Source of the DNA: Caulobacter segnis ATCC 21756
Lineage (GTDB): Bacteria; Pseudomonadota; Alphaproteobacteria; Caulobacterales; Caulobacteraceae
Direction of reading: 5' to 3'
Length of the DNA: 64,000 nucleotides
NCBI RefSeq assembly: GCF_000092285.1
Contig: NC_014100.1
Location: 3,286,001-3,350,000, forward strand
Position 1 is the first letter of the stretch. Each line of letters starts with the position of its first letter. Below are positions 9,073 through 16,535 of the stretch, piece by piece. The notes beneath the pieces are model-generated. The model was given only the letters and a program-made list of their open reading frames with translations. It did not search any database and had not been told where the DNA came from. Both the position numbers and the translations under genes were made by a program.

Positions 9073-9393
9073 ATGCCCAAGATCACGTTCATCCAGCACG
9101 ACGGCGCGACCTTGGTCGTGGAGGGCCGTCCAGGGCAGTCGCTGATGGAAGCCGCCGTCCAGAACAATGTGCCCGGCATCGACGCCGACTGCGGCGGCGC
9201 CTGCGCGTGCGGCACCTGCCAGGTCCATGTGCAAGCGCCCTGGCAAGAGGCCCTGACGCTGCCCAGCGCCATGGAAGCCGAGATGTTGTCATTCACGAGC
9301 GACCCGCAACCCTCTAGCCGGCTGGCCTGCCAGATCATCCTCGAAGAGCGACACGAGGGTCTGATGGTGCGCGTGCCAGCCCACCAACACTAA
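9073..9393 (+). CDS. [2Fe-2S] ferredoxin, putidaredoxin type
   Basis: A 106-residue electron carrier. The cluster ligands are visible as CGGACACGTC (Cys-x5-Cys-x2-Cys) near residues 40-49 and a fourth Cys in RLACQIIL near residue 86, the adrenodoxin/putidaredoxin pattern. Such ferredoxins feed cytochrome P450s or Rieske oxygenases, but no P450 or reductase is in the window; a partner may lie upstream of base 1. Operon position is between RidA and the VOC protein. Confidence 0.93.
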   Translation: MPKITFIQHDGATLVVEGRPGQSLMEAAVQNNVPGIDADCGGACACGTCQVHVQAPWQEALTLPSAMEAEMLSFTSDPQPSSRLACQIILEERHEGLMVRVPAHQH

Positions 9394-9409
9394 CCCTCGG
9401 AGAGCCAAA

Positions 9410-9880
9410 ATGTCCGCATCCTCTTCGCCCTTGGCGTCCGTTGTCGGCCCGTCGCACATCGCGTTGGAAGTCAGCGACCTCGAGCGCTCGTTGGCGTTTT
9501 ATCAGCGCGTCCTGGGGCTTGAGATCTTCTATGACGAGCGCCAGACCGGAACGCCGCCGAGCATCAAGGGCATCGTCGCCGGCTTCGCCATCGAACTGGG
9601 CCAAATCCACCTCCCGCCGGGCTCAGGCAACCCCTCCCAGGTGCGGCCGCAAGCGGGCGCGCCCTGCATGGCCTTCACGATCGAAGACGCCGTCGGCGCT
9701 CACGGTCGTCTCAAGGCGGAGGGTGTGTCGGTCGAGAGCGCGGTCAAGGAAATCCAAGGCGTCAAATTCTTCTATGTCTACGATCCCGATGGGTATCCGT
9801 TCGAACTCATAGAATTCCCGCTCGGGGCGAGGGCGTTGGCCGACCTACGCGCCTACTTCGACGTGACGTCATCGGGATAG
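9410..9880 (+). CDS. VOC-fold (glyoxalase/dioxygenase superfamily) protein
   Basis: A 156-residue vicinal-oxygen-chelate fold protein. It has the N-terminal HIALEVSDLERSLAFYQRVLGLE motif in parts, and ends with the typical YVYDPDGYPFELIEF. Putative metal ligands are the His of SHIALEV and the Glu of FELIEF. Members include glyoxalase I, extradiol dioxygenases and epimerases, so the reaction is not decided. It starts 16 nt after the ferredoxin with GGAGAGCC before the ATG, and is the last gene before the integrase fragment that marks the edge of the next region. Confidence 0.85.
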   Translation: MSASSSPLASVVGPSHIALEVSDLERSLAFYQRVLGLEIFYDERQTGTPPSIKGIVAGFAIELGQIHLPPGSGNPSQVRPQAGAPCMAFTIEDAVGAHGRLKAEGVSVESAVKEIQGVKFFYVYDPDGYPFELIEFPLGARALADLRAYFDVTSSG

Positions 9881-9928
9881 GCCTGCAGTCGCACGTTCTA
9901 ACTTGTGAAGCCCCGATGGGGACGGAGT

Positions 9929-9987
9929 GCGCCAGAAGCCGCCGTTGGCACTCCTCCCGACACACGACGTTCAGCGGGCGCGCGTCT
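9929..9987. repeat. Flanking repeat, left copy
   Basis: About 59 bp beginning GCGCCAGAAGCCGCCGTTG and containing CGACGTTCAGCGGGCGCGC. It aligns by eye (about three quarters identical) with 30279-30336, in the same orientation. Both copies lie just beyond a broken integrase gene of the same family. Confidence 0.5.
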
Positions 9988-10318
9988 TCCATTGAGGCCG
10001 CGTTATTGCTGGTGGACTCATGGGCTCGGTGATCTCGAACGAGACGGGCTGTCCGGTTTTCCGCTGGATGATCGTGGCGCTTGCGCGTAGCGCGCCGTCC
10101 GGCGCCACGTCACCGACACGGAGCTTCACTAGGTCATAGCCCCTGAGATTGGCGTCTATTGCGCAATTGAACATGTCGAGGTCGCGGAGTCGCCCGTTCG
10201 CTTTGAGCTGCTGTCGGATCCCCCAAATGTGCCTGGGCTTGAACGGCGGTTTGGGGCCGATCACCCGGCCCGTGTTCCAGGGGCGCTTGGGCGGGAGGAA
10301 GAGATCAAATTGAGCCAT
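9971..10318 (-). pseudogene. Tyrosine recombinase/integrase fragment, N-terminal part
   Basis: Residues 1-100 match a small tyrosine-recombinase family of alphaproteobacterial mobile DNA: WNTGRVIGPKPPFKPRHIW, RDLDMFNCAIDANLRG, DLVKLRVGDV, RKTGQPVSFEITEP. After FEITEP the homology ends and the frame runs 16 residues of unrelated sequence to a stop. The catalytic C-terminal domain (Arg-His-x-x-Arg-Tyr) is therefore missing and the product cannot be an active recombinase. It sits at the left border of the denitrification module; a C-terminal piece of the same family lies at 30376-30440. Confidence 0.85.
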
Positions 10319-10557
10319 GTTCGCCTCCTGCGAATTGGCTACTCCCCTCGCTTCATTCTACCACGTTTGAGCGCTTCACGCGCGGGCGGCGCTTAGCCGA
10401 CATTGGGTCGCGTCTTCGGCCCGCGAGATAATTCCGCTCCAGCGCGTTCCAGATCTGGCAAGGTCATACCGTCGGGTGGCTGGACATAGAGCCTTGCTGG
10501 TGGGCGCCATCCAACCGATCTTCGCGCATAGAGTGGACGCACCATATCCGAGCGTCA
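10319..10557. other. Non-coding border segment
   Basis: Between the integrase fragment and the norZ terminator. A 64-codon minus-strand frame here has no recognisable features. A stretch reading AGCCGACATTGG at about 10393 resembles the core of the flanking repeat. I see no gene. Confidence 0.4.
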
Positions 10558-10583
10558 CCGGCGCGCACATTCGTGCGCGCCGG
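10558..10583 (-). terminator. Hairpin downstream of norZ
   Basis: A perfect 11-bp stem CCGGCGCGCAC / GTGCGCGCCGG with loop ATTC, 18 nt beyond the norZ stop. There is no T-tract on the minus strand, so it may be a weak terminator or a 3' stabiliser. Confidence 0.55.
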
Positions 10584-10600
10584 GTTTCCTGCGGGCAGGC

Positions 10601-12871
10601 CTATTCCGCGGCGACCGGGCTAGCCGCCTTGCCGATGGCGCGGCGGCGCGCGCCCACCAACAGCTTGGCGGCGAAGATAGCCAGGGTGAAGGCGCCGCCG
10701 GCGAAGACAACATCGCCTGGCACCCGCATCCAGACGAGGACCTGGACCAGCGGCGAGTGGATGACCGCGGGAGAGCGGGCGAACCAGAGGCCGTGCTCGA
10801 TGCTGGCAATCGCCTGAATCACACCCACCGGCAGCAACGACAGGAACAGCATCATCGCCAAGCCGCCGTTTAGCATCCAGAACGTCGCGGCCAGCAGCCG
10901 ATCGTCCCAGGCTTCACGCCGCGCCAGACCTCGGAAGCAGAACAGCAGCAGACCAATGCCCAGCATCCCGTACACCCCGAAGAGCGCCGCGTGACCGTGG
11001 GTGGCCGTCGTGTTCAGCCCTTGGATGTAATAGAGGCTGATCGGCGGATTGATCATGAAGCCGAAGACCCCCGCGCCGAGCAGGTTCCAGAACGAGACCG
11101 CCACGAAGAACAGGATCGGCCAGCGATAGGTCGCGACCCAGGGCGCGGCCCTGGTATGCCTGAAGGTCTCGAAGGCCTCGGCGCCGATCAGGGCCAGCGG
11201 CACGACCTCGAGCGCCGAGAACACCGAACCGATCGCGATCACCGAGACGGGCGTGCCGGCGAAGTACCAGTGGTGGGCCGTGCCCAGAACGCCGCCGAAC
11301 AGGAACACGATGGTCCCGAACAGAACCGCGCCATTGGCCGACTTGGCCCGCACCAAGCCGAGCTTCACCATCAGCAGACTGATGACCGCCGTGGCGAACA
11401 CCTCGAAGAAGCCTTCGACCCACAGGTGGACCACCCACCAGCGCCAGTACTCGACCATGCTGATGTGGGTGTGCTTGCCCCACATGAAGCCAGCGCCGTA
11501 GAACAGGCCGATGGCGATCGTCGACAGGAAGAGGATCCAGAGGACGGGCTTGCTTTCCGAGGGCGCCTTGAGGGCGGGCCACAGAGCCCGACCCACCAGC
11601 ACCAGCCACTTCATCAGGCCCACGAAGAGCAGAATCTGCCAGAAGCGGCCCAGGTCAACATATTCCCAGCCCTGATGGCCGAACCACCAGTTGGCGTTCA
11701 GGTCGAAGACCTGCTGCACGCCCAGCCACTCGCCGGCCATCGACCCCAGCACGACAACCACCAGCGCGACCCAGAGTAGGTCGACGCCCAGCTTCTGGCC
11801 CTTTGGCTCGTGACCCGAGATCATCGGCGCGACATAGAGACCGGTGGCCAACCAGGCGGTGGCGATCCAGAAGATGGCGAGCTGGGTGTGCCAGGTGCGG
11901 GTCACCGCGTAGGGAATGATGTCGGAGATCGGCACGCCGAAGAAGGCGTGGCCCTCCACCGAATAGTGGGCGGTGACGGCGCCCAGGCCGACTTGCAGCA
12001 GGAAGAGGCCGATCACGGTCAGGAAATACTTGCCCGTCGCCTTCATCGAAGGCGTCGGCTTCATGGCCGCCAGCGGGTCCTTGTCCGGCGCGACCAGGTG
12101 GTCCTCGGACTTGGTGCGGGCGTGCCAGAAGGCCAGGGCGCCGACGGCGAAGATCAGCAGGATGACGCTGGCCACCGACCAGACGATGGTGGGGGCGGTC
12201 GGCGTATTGCCGATCAAGGCCTCATGCGGCCAGTTGGCCGTATAGCTGATCACCTCGCCGGGACGGTTCGTGCTGGCCGCCCAGCCGGTCCACCAGTAGA
12301 ACGCGGCGATGGCGGTCCGGCGGGTCGGATCCTTCACCGCGCCATTGGCGATGGCGTACTGCTCGCGCAGCGCCTCCAGCGCCGGGTCCGATCCTAGCAG
12401 CGTCTCGTAGTGGCCACGCACCTGGCGCATGGCCTGGGCGCGATCGCCACTGACCGTGACGACGCCGGTCTTGGCGTCATAGGTGTTGGTCCGAATCTCG
12501 CGCTTCAGGCGTTCGCGCAGGGCCGCCTGACGCTCGGGCGACAAGGCGTCATAAGCCGCCTTGAAGTCGCGCCGGGCCCAGATATCGAGCAGGGCCGTGG
12601 CCTCGCGGTGGACCTGATCGGCCGACCAGTCGGGCGCCACATAGCCGCCGTGCCCCCAAATGGAGCCGACCTGCTGACCGCCCATCGACTGCCAGGCCAG
12701 TTGGCCGGTCTCGATGTCCGCCTTGGTGAGCAGCACCTGCCCCGAAGCGTCGACCACGCGGGTCGGGATCGGCGGGGCCTGTCGGTGAATTTCGCGTCCC
12801 ATCAGCCCCAAGACGGTGAAGGACACCGCCATCACCAGGGCGAGGACGAACCATAGTCTTCGGGTGTTCAT
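10601..12871 (-). CDS. norZ: Quinol-dependent nitric oxide reductase (qNOR)
   Basis: A 756-residue single-subunit NO reductase that reduces 2 NO to N2O at the inner membrane using quinol. The N-terminal helix is followed by a periplasmic domain of about 200 residues that looks like NorC but has no CxxCH haem motif, the mark of qNOR. The catalytic part has about 13 helices with the haem and FeB ligands: TRTWHTQLAIFWIATAW, VVHLWVEGFFEVFATA (the conserved Glu), TAHHWYFAGTP (His pair) and NTTATHGHAALFGVYG. ATG 12871 has AGGGGAAG 5 nt upstream. It is last in the minus-strand order fnr-hemN-norZ, and has its own TTGCT-N4-AGCAA box 84 nt before the start. Confidence 0.96.
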   Translation of the reverse strand: MNTRRLWFVLALVMAVSFTVLGLMGREIHRQAPPIPTRVVDASGQVLLTKADIETGQLAWQSMGGQQVGSIWGHGGYVAPDWSADQVHREATALLDIWARRDFKAAYDALSPERQAALRERLKREIRTNTYDAKTGVVTVSGDRAQAMRQVRGHYETLLGSDPALEALREQYAIANGAVKDPTRRTAIAAFYWWTGWAASTNRPGEVISYTANWPHEALIGNTPTAPTIVWSVASVILLIFAVGALAFWHARTKSEDHLVAPDKDPLAAMKPTPSMKATGKYFLTVIGLFLLQVGLGAVTAHYSVEGHAFFGVPISDIIPYAVTRTWHTQLAIFWIATAWLATGLYVAPMISGHEPKGQKLGVDLLWVALVVVVLGSMAGEWLGVQQVFDLNANWWFGHQGWEYVDLGRFWQILLFVGLMKWLVLVGRALWPALKAPSESKPVLWILFLSTIAIGLFYGAGFMWGKHTHISMVEYWRWWVVHLWVEGFFEVFATAVISLLMVKLGLVRAKSANGAVLFGTIVFLFGGVLGTAHHWYFAGTPVSVIAIGSVFSALEVVPLALIGAEAFETFRHTRAAPWVATYRWPILFFVAVSFWNLLGAGVFGFMINPPISLYYIQGLNTTATHGHAALFGVYGMLGIGLLLFCFRGLARREAWDDRLLAATFWMLNGGLAMMLFLSLLPVGVIQAIASIEHGLWFARSPAVIHSPLVQVLVWMRVPGDVVFAGGAFTLAIFAAKLLVGARRRAIGKAASPVAAE

Positions 12872-12947
12872 CTCGCTTCCCCTCGCCGGTCGGGACCGTC
12901 CCATTCGGCGTTCGGGATCAGGATGACGACTGGCGGCGGAGCCGACG

Positions 12948-12961
12948 TTGCTCGGGAGCAA
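12948..12961. promoter_or_regulatory. Fnr/NnrR-type box upstream of norZ
   Basis: TTGCTCGGGAGCAA has perfect 6-bp arms around GG and equals the pattern TTGCT-N4-AGCAA seen at 16413. Its centre is 83.5 nt before the norZ start, in the 101-nt gap after hemN. That suits a Crp/Fnr activator at -41.5 of a promoter with a short leader. Confidence 0.75.
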
Positions 12962-12972
12962 CCTCGCTCCGA

Positions 12973-14334
12973 TCAAACCGCCTTTGCGTGGCGCGCGGCG
13001 GCCGCCGGCAGACGCGCGTCGAAGGCCGCGGCGACCACGCGCATCAGGCGGCGGGCCGCCTCCGGAATCGAGACCACGGCGCCGTCGCGGGCGCAGAGGC
13101 TCGCCAGTCGCAAAGCGTCGACGGCGGAGAGCTCGGCGTCCAGATGATTCTCGGCGAAGCCTTGCTCGCGGCAAATCGCGGCCACGTCCACGCGCATGTC
13201 GCACATCAGCCGCTCGATCACGGCCGCGCGGAGGCGGTCCTCGGCGTCGAGAACCAGCGCCCGGCTAAGGGGAAGCTCGCCGCGCGCGACGGCGGCCGAC
13301 CACTGGTCGGTCGGCACAAGATTGCCGACGAAGCCTTCCCGGAACTGGCCGATCGACGACGGGCCGATCGGAACGAGCACGGGCGCTGGATCGTCCGTGT
13401 ACCCCTGGAAGTTCCGACGCAGCCGCCCTTCCGTCGCCGCGTGGGCCAGGGCGTCGCCCGGCAAGGCGTAATGGTCGAGGCCGATGCGGACATAGCCCGC
13501 CTCTTTCAGCGCCGCGTCGGCGGCCTCGGCCTGGGCCCAGCGACCGTCCAGATCGGCCAGGTCCGCCTCGCGGATCATGGTCTGGTGCTTCTTCATCCAG
13601 GGCACGTGAGCGTAGCCGAACACGGCCACCCGATCGGGCCGCAGCTGGACCGCCAGGCGCGCGGACTCATGGACGTTTTCGGGCGTCTGCCCCGGTAGGC
13701 CGTACATCAGGTCGAAGTTCAGGCCTTTGACGCCGACGGCGCGCAGGCGCTCGGTCGCGCGAGCGACGTGGTCGTAGGGCTGGATGCGATTGACCAGAGC
13801 CTGCACGGTCGGGTCGAAGGTCTGGACGCCCAGGCTGACTCGATTGACGCCCACGGCGCCGGCCGCGTCGACAAAGGCCTCGGACAGCATGCCCGGGTCC
13901 AGCTCGGCGGCGATCTCCGCGCCCGGGCGTGGACGGAAGACCGTCTTGAGCCGGGTGACCAGGGCGGCGAAATCCTCGGGGCTGAGCGCGTTGGGGCTTC
14001 CCCCGCCGAAGTGCAGGTGCGCCAGGCCGTCATGCTTGCCGAGGCGCGCGGCCACCAGGTCTACCTCGCGCATCAAGGTCTCGAAGAAGGTCCCGACCCG
14101 CTTGTAGCTATGGGCGATCGACGTGTGGCAGCCGCAGTACCAGCAAAGGCGCCGACAGAACGGCACGTGCACGTAGACCGACAGCCGATCCTCGACGCGG
14201 GTCCGACCGAGCCAGGACTTGGCCGCGCTTGCCTGCTCGGCGTCGAAGGCCAGGGCGGTCGGATAGCTAGTGTAGCGAGGAAGGTTCCGTTCGGCGTGCT
14301 GGCGCTGGGCCGGGGTCAGGACCGAAGGGGTCAT
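12973..14334 (-). CDS. hemN: Oxygen-independent coproporphyrinogen III dehydrogenase
   Basis: A 453-residue radical-SAM enzyme that converts coproporphyrinogen III to protoporphyrinogen IX without O2, supplying haem under anoxia. The signature CRRLCWYCGC (Cys-x3-Cys-x2-Cys, followed by the extra HemN Cys) lies near residue 60. The preceding YVHVPFC and the HFGGGSPNALSP block are also typical. Length matches HemN (about 455). The ATG overlaps the stop of the upstream fnr-type gene by 4 nt (ATGA), indicating translational coupling. Pairing with a haem-rich NO reductase is functionally consistent. Confidence 0.95.
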   Translation of the reverse strand: MTPSVLTPAQRQHAERNLPRYTSYPTALAFDAEQASAAKSWLGRTRVEDRLSVYVHVPFCRRLCWYCGCHTSIAHSYKRVGTFFETLMREVDLVAARLGKHDGLAHLHFGGGSPNALSPEDFAALVTRLKTVFRPRPGAEIAAELDPGMLSEAFVDAAGAVGVNRVSLGVQTFDPTVQALVNRIQPYDHVARATERLRAVGVKGLNFDLMYGLPGQTPENVHESARLAVQLRPDRVAVFGYAHVPWMKKHQTMIREADLADLDGRWAQAEAADAALKEAGYVRIGLDHYALPGDALAHAATEGRLRRNFQGYTDDPAPVLVPIGPSSIGQFREGFVGNLVPTDQWSAAVARGELPLSRALVLDAEDRLRAAVIERLMCDMRVDVAAICREQGFAENHLDAELSAVDALRLASLCARDGAVVSIPEAARRLMRVVAAAFDARLPAAAARHAKAV

Positions 14335-14969
14335 GCGCAAAGTCCTAGAAGCTCGTCCTGCCGGCGCAGACGCACGCGGCGGGAGGCGCGCGCGTCGATC
14401 AGCCCCTGGTCCTGGAGATGCGACAAAGTGCGGGAAACGGTGTGGATGGTCAGGCCCAGATAGTCGGCGATGTCCTGGCGGGTCATCGGCAGGTCGAATT
14501 CGTCGTCCGCGTCGAAGCGCTGGGCGAAGTCGATCAGGAAGGCGGCGACGCGCTCGACCGCGCCTAGCCGCGCCAGCATGGTCGCGTGGTTCTGGCTACG
14601 TTGCAGCCCATGTGACGCGATCGACAGCAGGCGCTGGCCCAGCAAGGGATCATGGGCCGACAGGCGGCGCAGTGTGGCGACCGGAATGGCCAGCATGATC
14701 ACGTCGGTCATACCCTCGGCCGAACAGGCATATTCGCCGCCTGGCTCGAGTCCTAGGACATCGCCCGGGACGTGGAAGTCGCAGACGTGCCGACGTCCGT
14801 CGCCCAGCAGCCGGTAAGTCCGCACCGCGCCCGCCAGGAGCTGATAGACGGTGTCGACCGCTTCGCCCTGAGCGAAGATTTCCTCGCCCGTCGCCCTGCG
14901 AATACTGACCCCGGCGGGGACCAGCGTCGGGGAGGGCGGCGGATCAAACTTGGCGAAGGCGAGGGTCAT
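14331..14969 (-). CDS. Crp/Fnr-family regulator, FixK/FnrL-like
   Basis: A 212-residue Crp/Fnr transcription factor with an N-terminal cyclic-nucleotide-like beta-roll and the C-terminal helix-turn-helix TRQDIADYLGLTIHTVSRTL. The block RRHVCDFHVPGDVLGLE is typical of the FixK branch. The N-terminal Cys cluster of true Fnr is not seen, so direct O2 sensing by a 4Fe-4S centre is unlikely. The recognition helix E/H-TVSR resembles Fnr (TTGAT-type half-sites). It starts the fnr-hemN-norZ order and is divergent, 162 nt apart, from a second Crp/Fnr gene. With FixLJ nearby, a FixLJ to FixK cascade is plausible. Confidence 0.88.
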   Translation of the reverse strand: MTLAFAKFDPPPSPTLVPAGVSIRRATGEEIFAQGEAVDTVYQLLAGAVRTYRLLGDGRRHVCDFHVPGDVLGLEPGGEYACSAEGMTDVIMLAIPVATLRRLSAHDPLLGQRLLSIASHGLQRSQNHATMLARLGAVERVAAFLIDFAQRFDADDEFDLPMTRQDIADYLGLTIHTVSRTLSHLQDQGLIDARASRRVRLRRQDELLGLCA

Positions 14970-15131
14970 GAGCGGCCCGGCGGCTGAGGCTTGTGTCGAC
15001 CTGAGCCTTAGCAACCGCGCCGGTCGCGCCGTTATTCGGGAAATCGCCCTAGGTAGAATTCCGGGATTAAGCTCGAGCACGGTCGGGCTTAGGGCAGGCG
15101 CCAGGATTTCACTTAAGGTCAGCCGCCCCCC

Positions 15132-15827
15132 ATGTTCGCCAGCATCGCTCCCCATAGTCTCCGTGGCGCGGACATGTTCGGCCATCTGGACGACGTCGCC
15201 GCCGCCGACGTACTCGGCGCCGGAACCGTGCGGCCACTGGCCGCCGGGCGCGTCGTCTTCAGCCAGGGCGATCCCGGATCGACCTGTCACACGCTGCTCG
15301 AAGGGCGGATCAAGATCGTGCAGGCGCGCCCCGAAGGCAGCCAGTCGGTGATCCGCTTTATTGGCCCCGGCGAGATGTACGGCACCGTCGCCGCGTTGAT
15401 GGGTAAGCCGTTCCCCGCCGACGCCGTGGCCGTCGTAGACAGCCTCGAGATCTACTGGACCGTCGCGGCCATGCGTCAGCTGATGGCGCGCTACCCCGAG
15501 ATTGCCATGGGTTCGGCCGCCTCCGCTGGACACCGGCTGTTCGAGTTGCAGGACCGGGTGGGCGAGATGGCTGGAGAGAAGGTCGAACAGCGCATCGCTC
15601 GCACCCTCCTGCGTCTGGTGCAGCAGGCCGGTCGCAAGACCGAGGGCGGCATCGAAATCGACTTCCCGATCACCCGACAGGAGCTGGCCGAGATGGCCGG
15701 CTCGACCCTGCATACGGTCAGTCGGACGCTGGCGGCTTGGGATGAGCGCGGCGTCACCGCCAGCGCGCGCCGCCGCATCGTCGTCCGCCGGCTGGATGTT
15801 CTGACGAACCTGGCCGAGGCGGGCTAA
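15132..15827 (+). CDS. Crp/Fnr-family regulator, NnrR/Dnr-like
   Basis: A 231-residue Crp/Fnr regulator. The sensor roll contains FSQGDPGSTCHTLLEGRIKIVQ and FIGPGEMYGTVAALMG; the DNA-binding motif is TRQELAEMAGSTLHTVSRTL. It lacks the 4Fe-4S cysteine set, which together with its place between NO reductase and nitrite reductase genes suggests an NO-responsive NnrR/Dnr-type activator. It is the best candidate to bind the TTGCT-N4-AGCAA boxes, although the FixK-like neighbour has a nearly identical recognition helix and could share them. It stands alone on the plus strand, convergent with the pseudoazurin gene. Confidence 0.85.
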   Translation: MFASIAPHSLRGADMFGHLDDVAAADVLGAGTVRPLAAGRVVFSQGDPGSTCHTLLEGRIKIVQARPEGSQSVIRFIGPGEMYGTVAALMGKPFPADAVAVVDSLEIYWTVAAMRQLMARYPEIAMGSAASAGHRLFELQDRVGEMAGEKVEQRIARTLLRLVQQAGRKTEGGIEIDFPITRQELAEMAGSTLHTVSRTLAAWDERGVTASARRRIVVRRLDVLTNLAEAG

Positions 15828-15889
15828 GCTCTCCAATCCGAGCAAGGTGACAACGCCGCCGCTCCGGGAGCGATGGCGCTTTGGCGACA

Positions 15890-16336
15890 TCACTTGATCG
15901 CGGCGAAATCGGCCGTCAGGCGCTTCTTGGCCATGCTGGGAGCGGTGGCGATGGCGGCTTCCGCCTCGGCGGCGTTCGGCTTGCCGTCGCCGACCTTGGC
16001 CACGAAGGCCATGCCCATCGCCCAGTGCGGCGCGCACTTGAAGCCATAGACGCCGGGCTTGGCGACCTTCACTACGACTTCCTTGCCCAACAAGCCTTTG
16101 ACCGGCGCCGCGCCGGCCGGCCACATGCCCGGGATCGTCTCGGCATTGTGGCCGACGTCGGTCGGGATGAAGCGGACGGTGTCGCCCACCTTCAGCTTCG
16201 CGGTCGCCGGCTCGAACACCATCATGCCTTGCGAGCCCTGGTTCAGCATCTTGACCTGCAGCTCGGCCGCGCCAGCGGTTCCGGCGATCGCCACCGCGCC
16301 GATCATGGCGCCGGCGGCGAGAACGGATTTCAACAT
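15890..16336 (-). CDS. Pseudoazurin, periplasmic blue copper protein
   Basis: A 148-residue type 1 copper protein that donates electrons to Cu nitrite reductase in the periplasm. A signal peptide ends TAGAAE. The copper ligands are visible: the His of DVGHNAETIPG, then CAPHWAMGM giving Cys, His and Met. Length and the LQVKMLNQG start of the mature protein fit pseudoazurin. ATG 16336 is preferred over the GTG two codons upstream because AAAGGTGA is better spaced. The box at 16413 is centred 83.5 nt upstream, the same distance as for norZ. Confidence 0.95.
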   Translation of the reverse strand: MLKSVLAAGAMIGAVAIAGTAGAAELQVKMLNQGSQGMMVFEPATAKLKVGDTVRFIPTDVGHNAETIPGMWPAGAAPVKGLLGKEVVVKVAKPGVYGFKCAPHWAMGMAFVAKVGDGKPNAAEAEAAIATAPSMAKKRLTADFAAIK

Positions 16337-16412
16337 CTTCACTCACCTTTGTCTGGGCGCGGGCGATCAGCCCGCTCGCCGCCACCGATAGACCGGGCGC
16401 GAGACGGGAACC

Positions 16413-16426
16413 TTGCTCCAAAGCAA
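16413..16426. promoter_or_regulatory. Fnr/NnrR-type box between pseudoazurin and nrdJ
   Basis: TTGCTCCAAAGCAA (extended to 16412-16427 as CTTGCT-CCAA-AGCAAG). It is 83.5 nt from the pseudoazurin start and about 116 nt from the nrdJ start, so it could serve both divergent genes. Confidence 0.75.
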
Positions 16427-16535
16427 GCTGGCGCGAATTCGCCTCGGTCGTCCGAGCGCGGCCTCCTTGTCGATCGACAATCCCCCGCCGGCTCGAATCC
16501 GCCAGCCTCCTGGTCTTTGGAACAGGAGCCGGATC

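Noticed and set aside
10376..10570. 64-codon minus-strand frame near the norZ end
   Set aside because: No homology, no ribosome site, and it runs into a terminator hairpin.
15854..15878. CGCTCC-G-GGAGCG palindrome between the Dnr-like and pseudoazurin genes as a terminator
   Set aside because: The loop would be one base and there is no T-tract; it is too weak to call.
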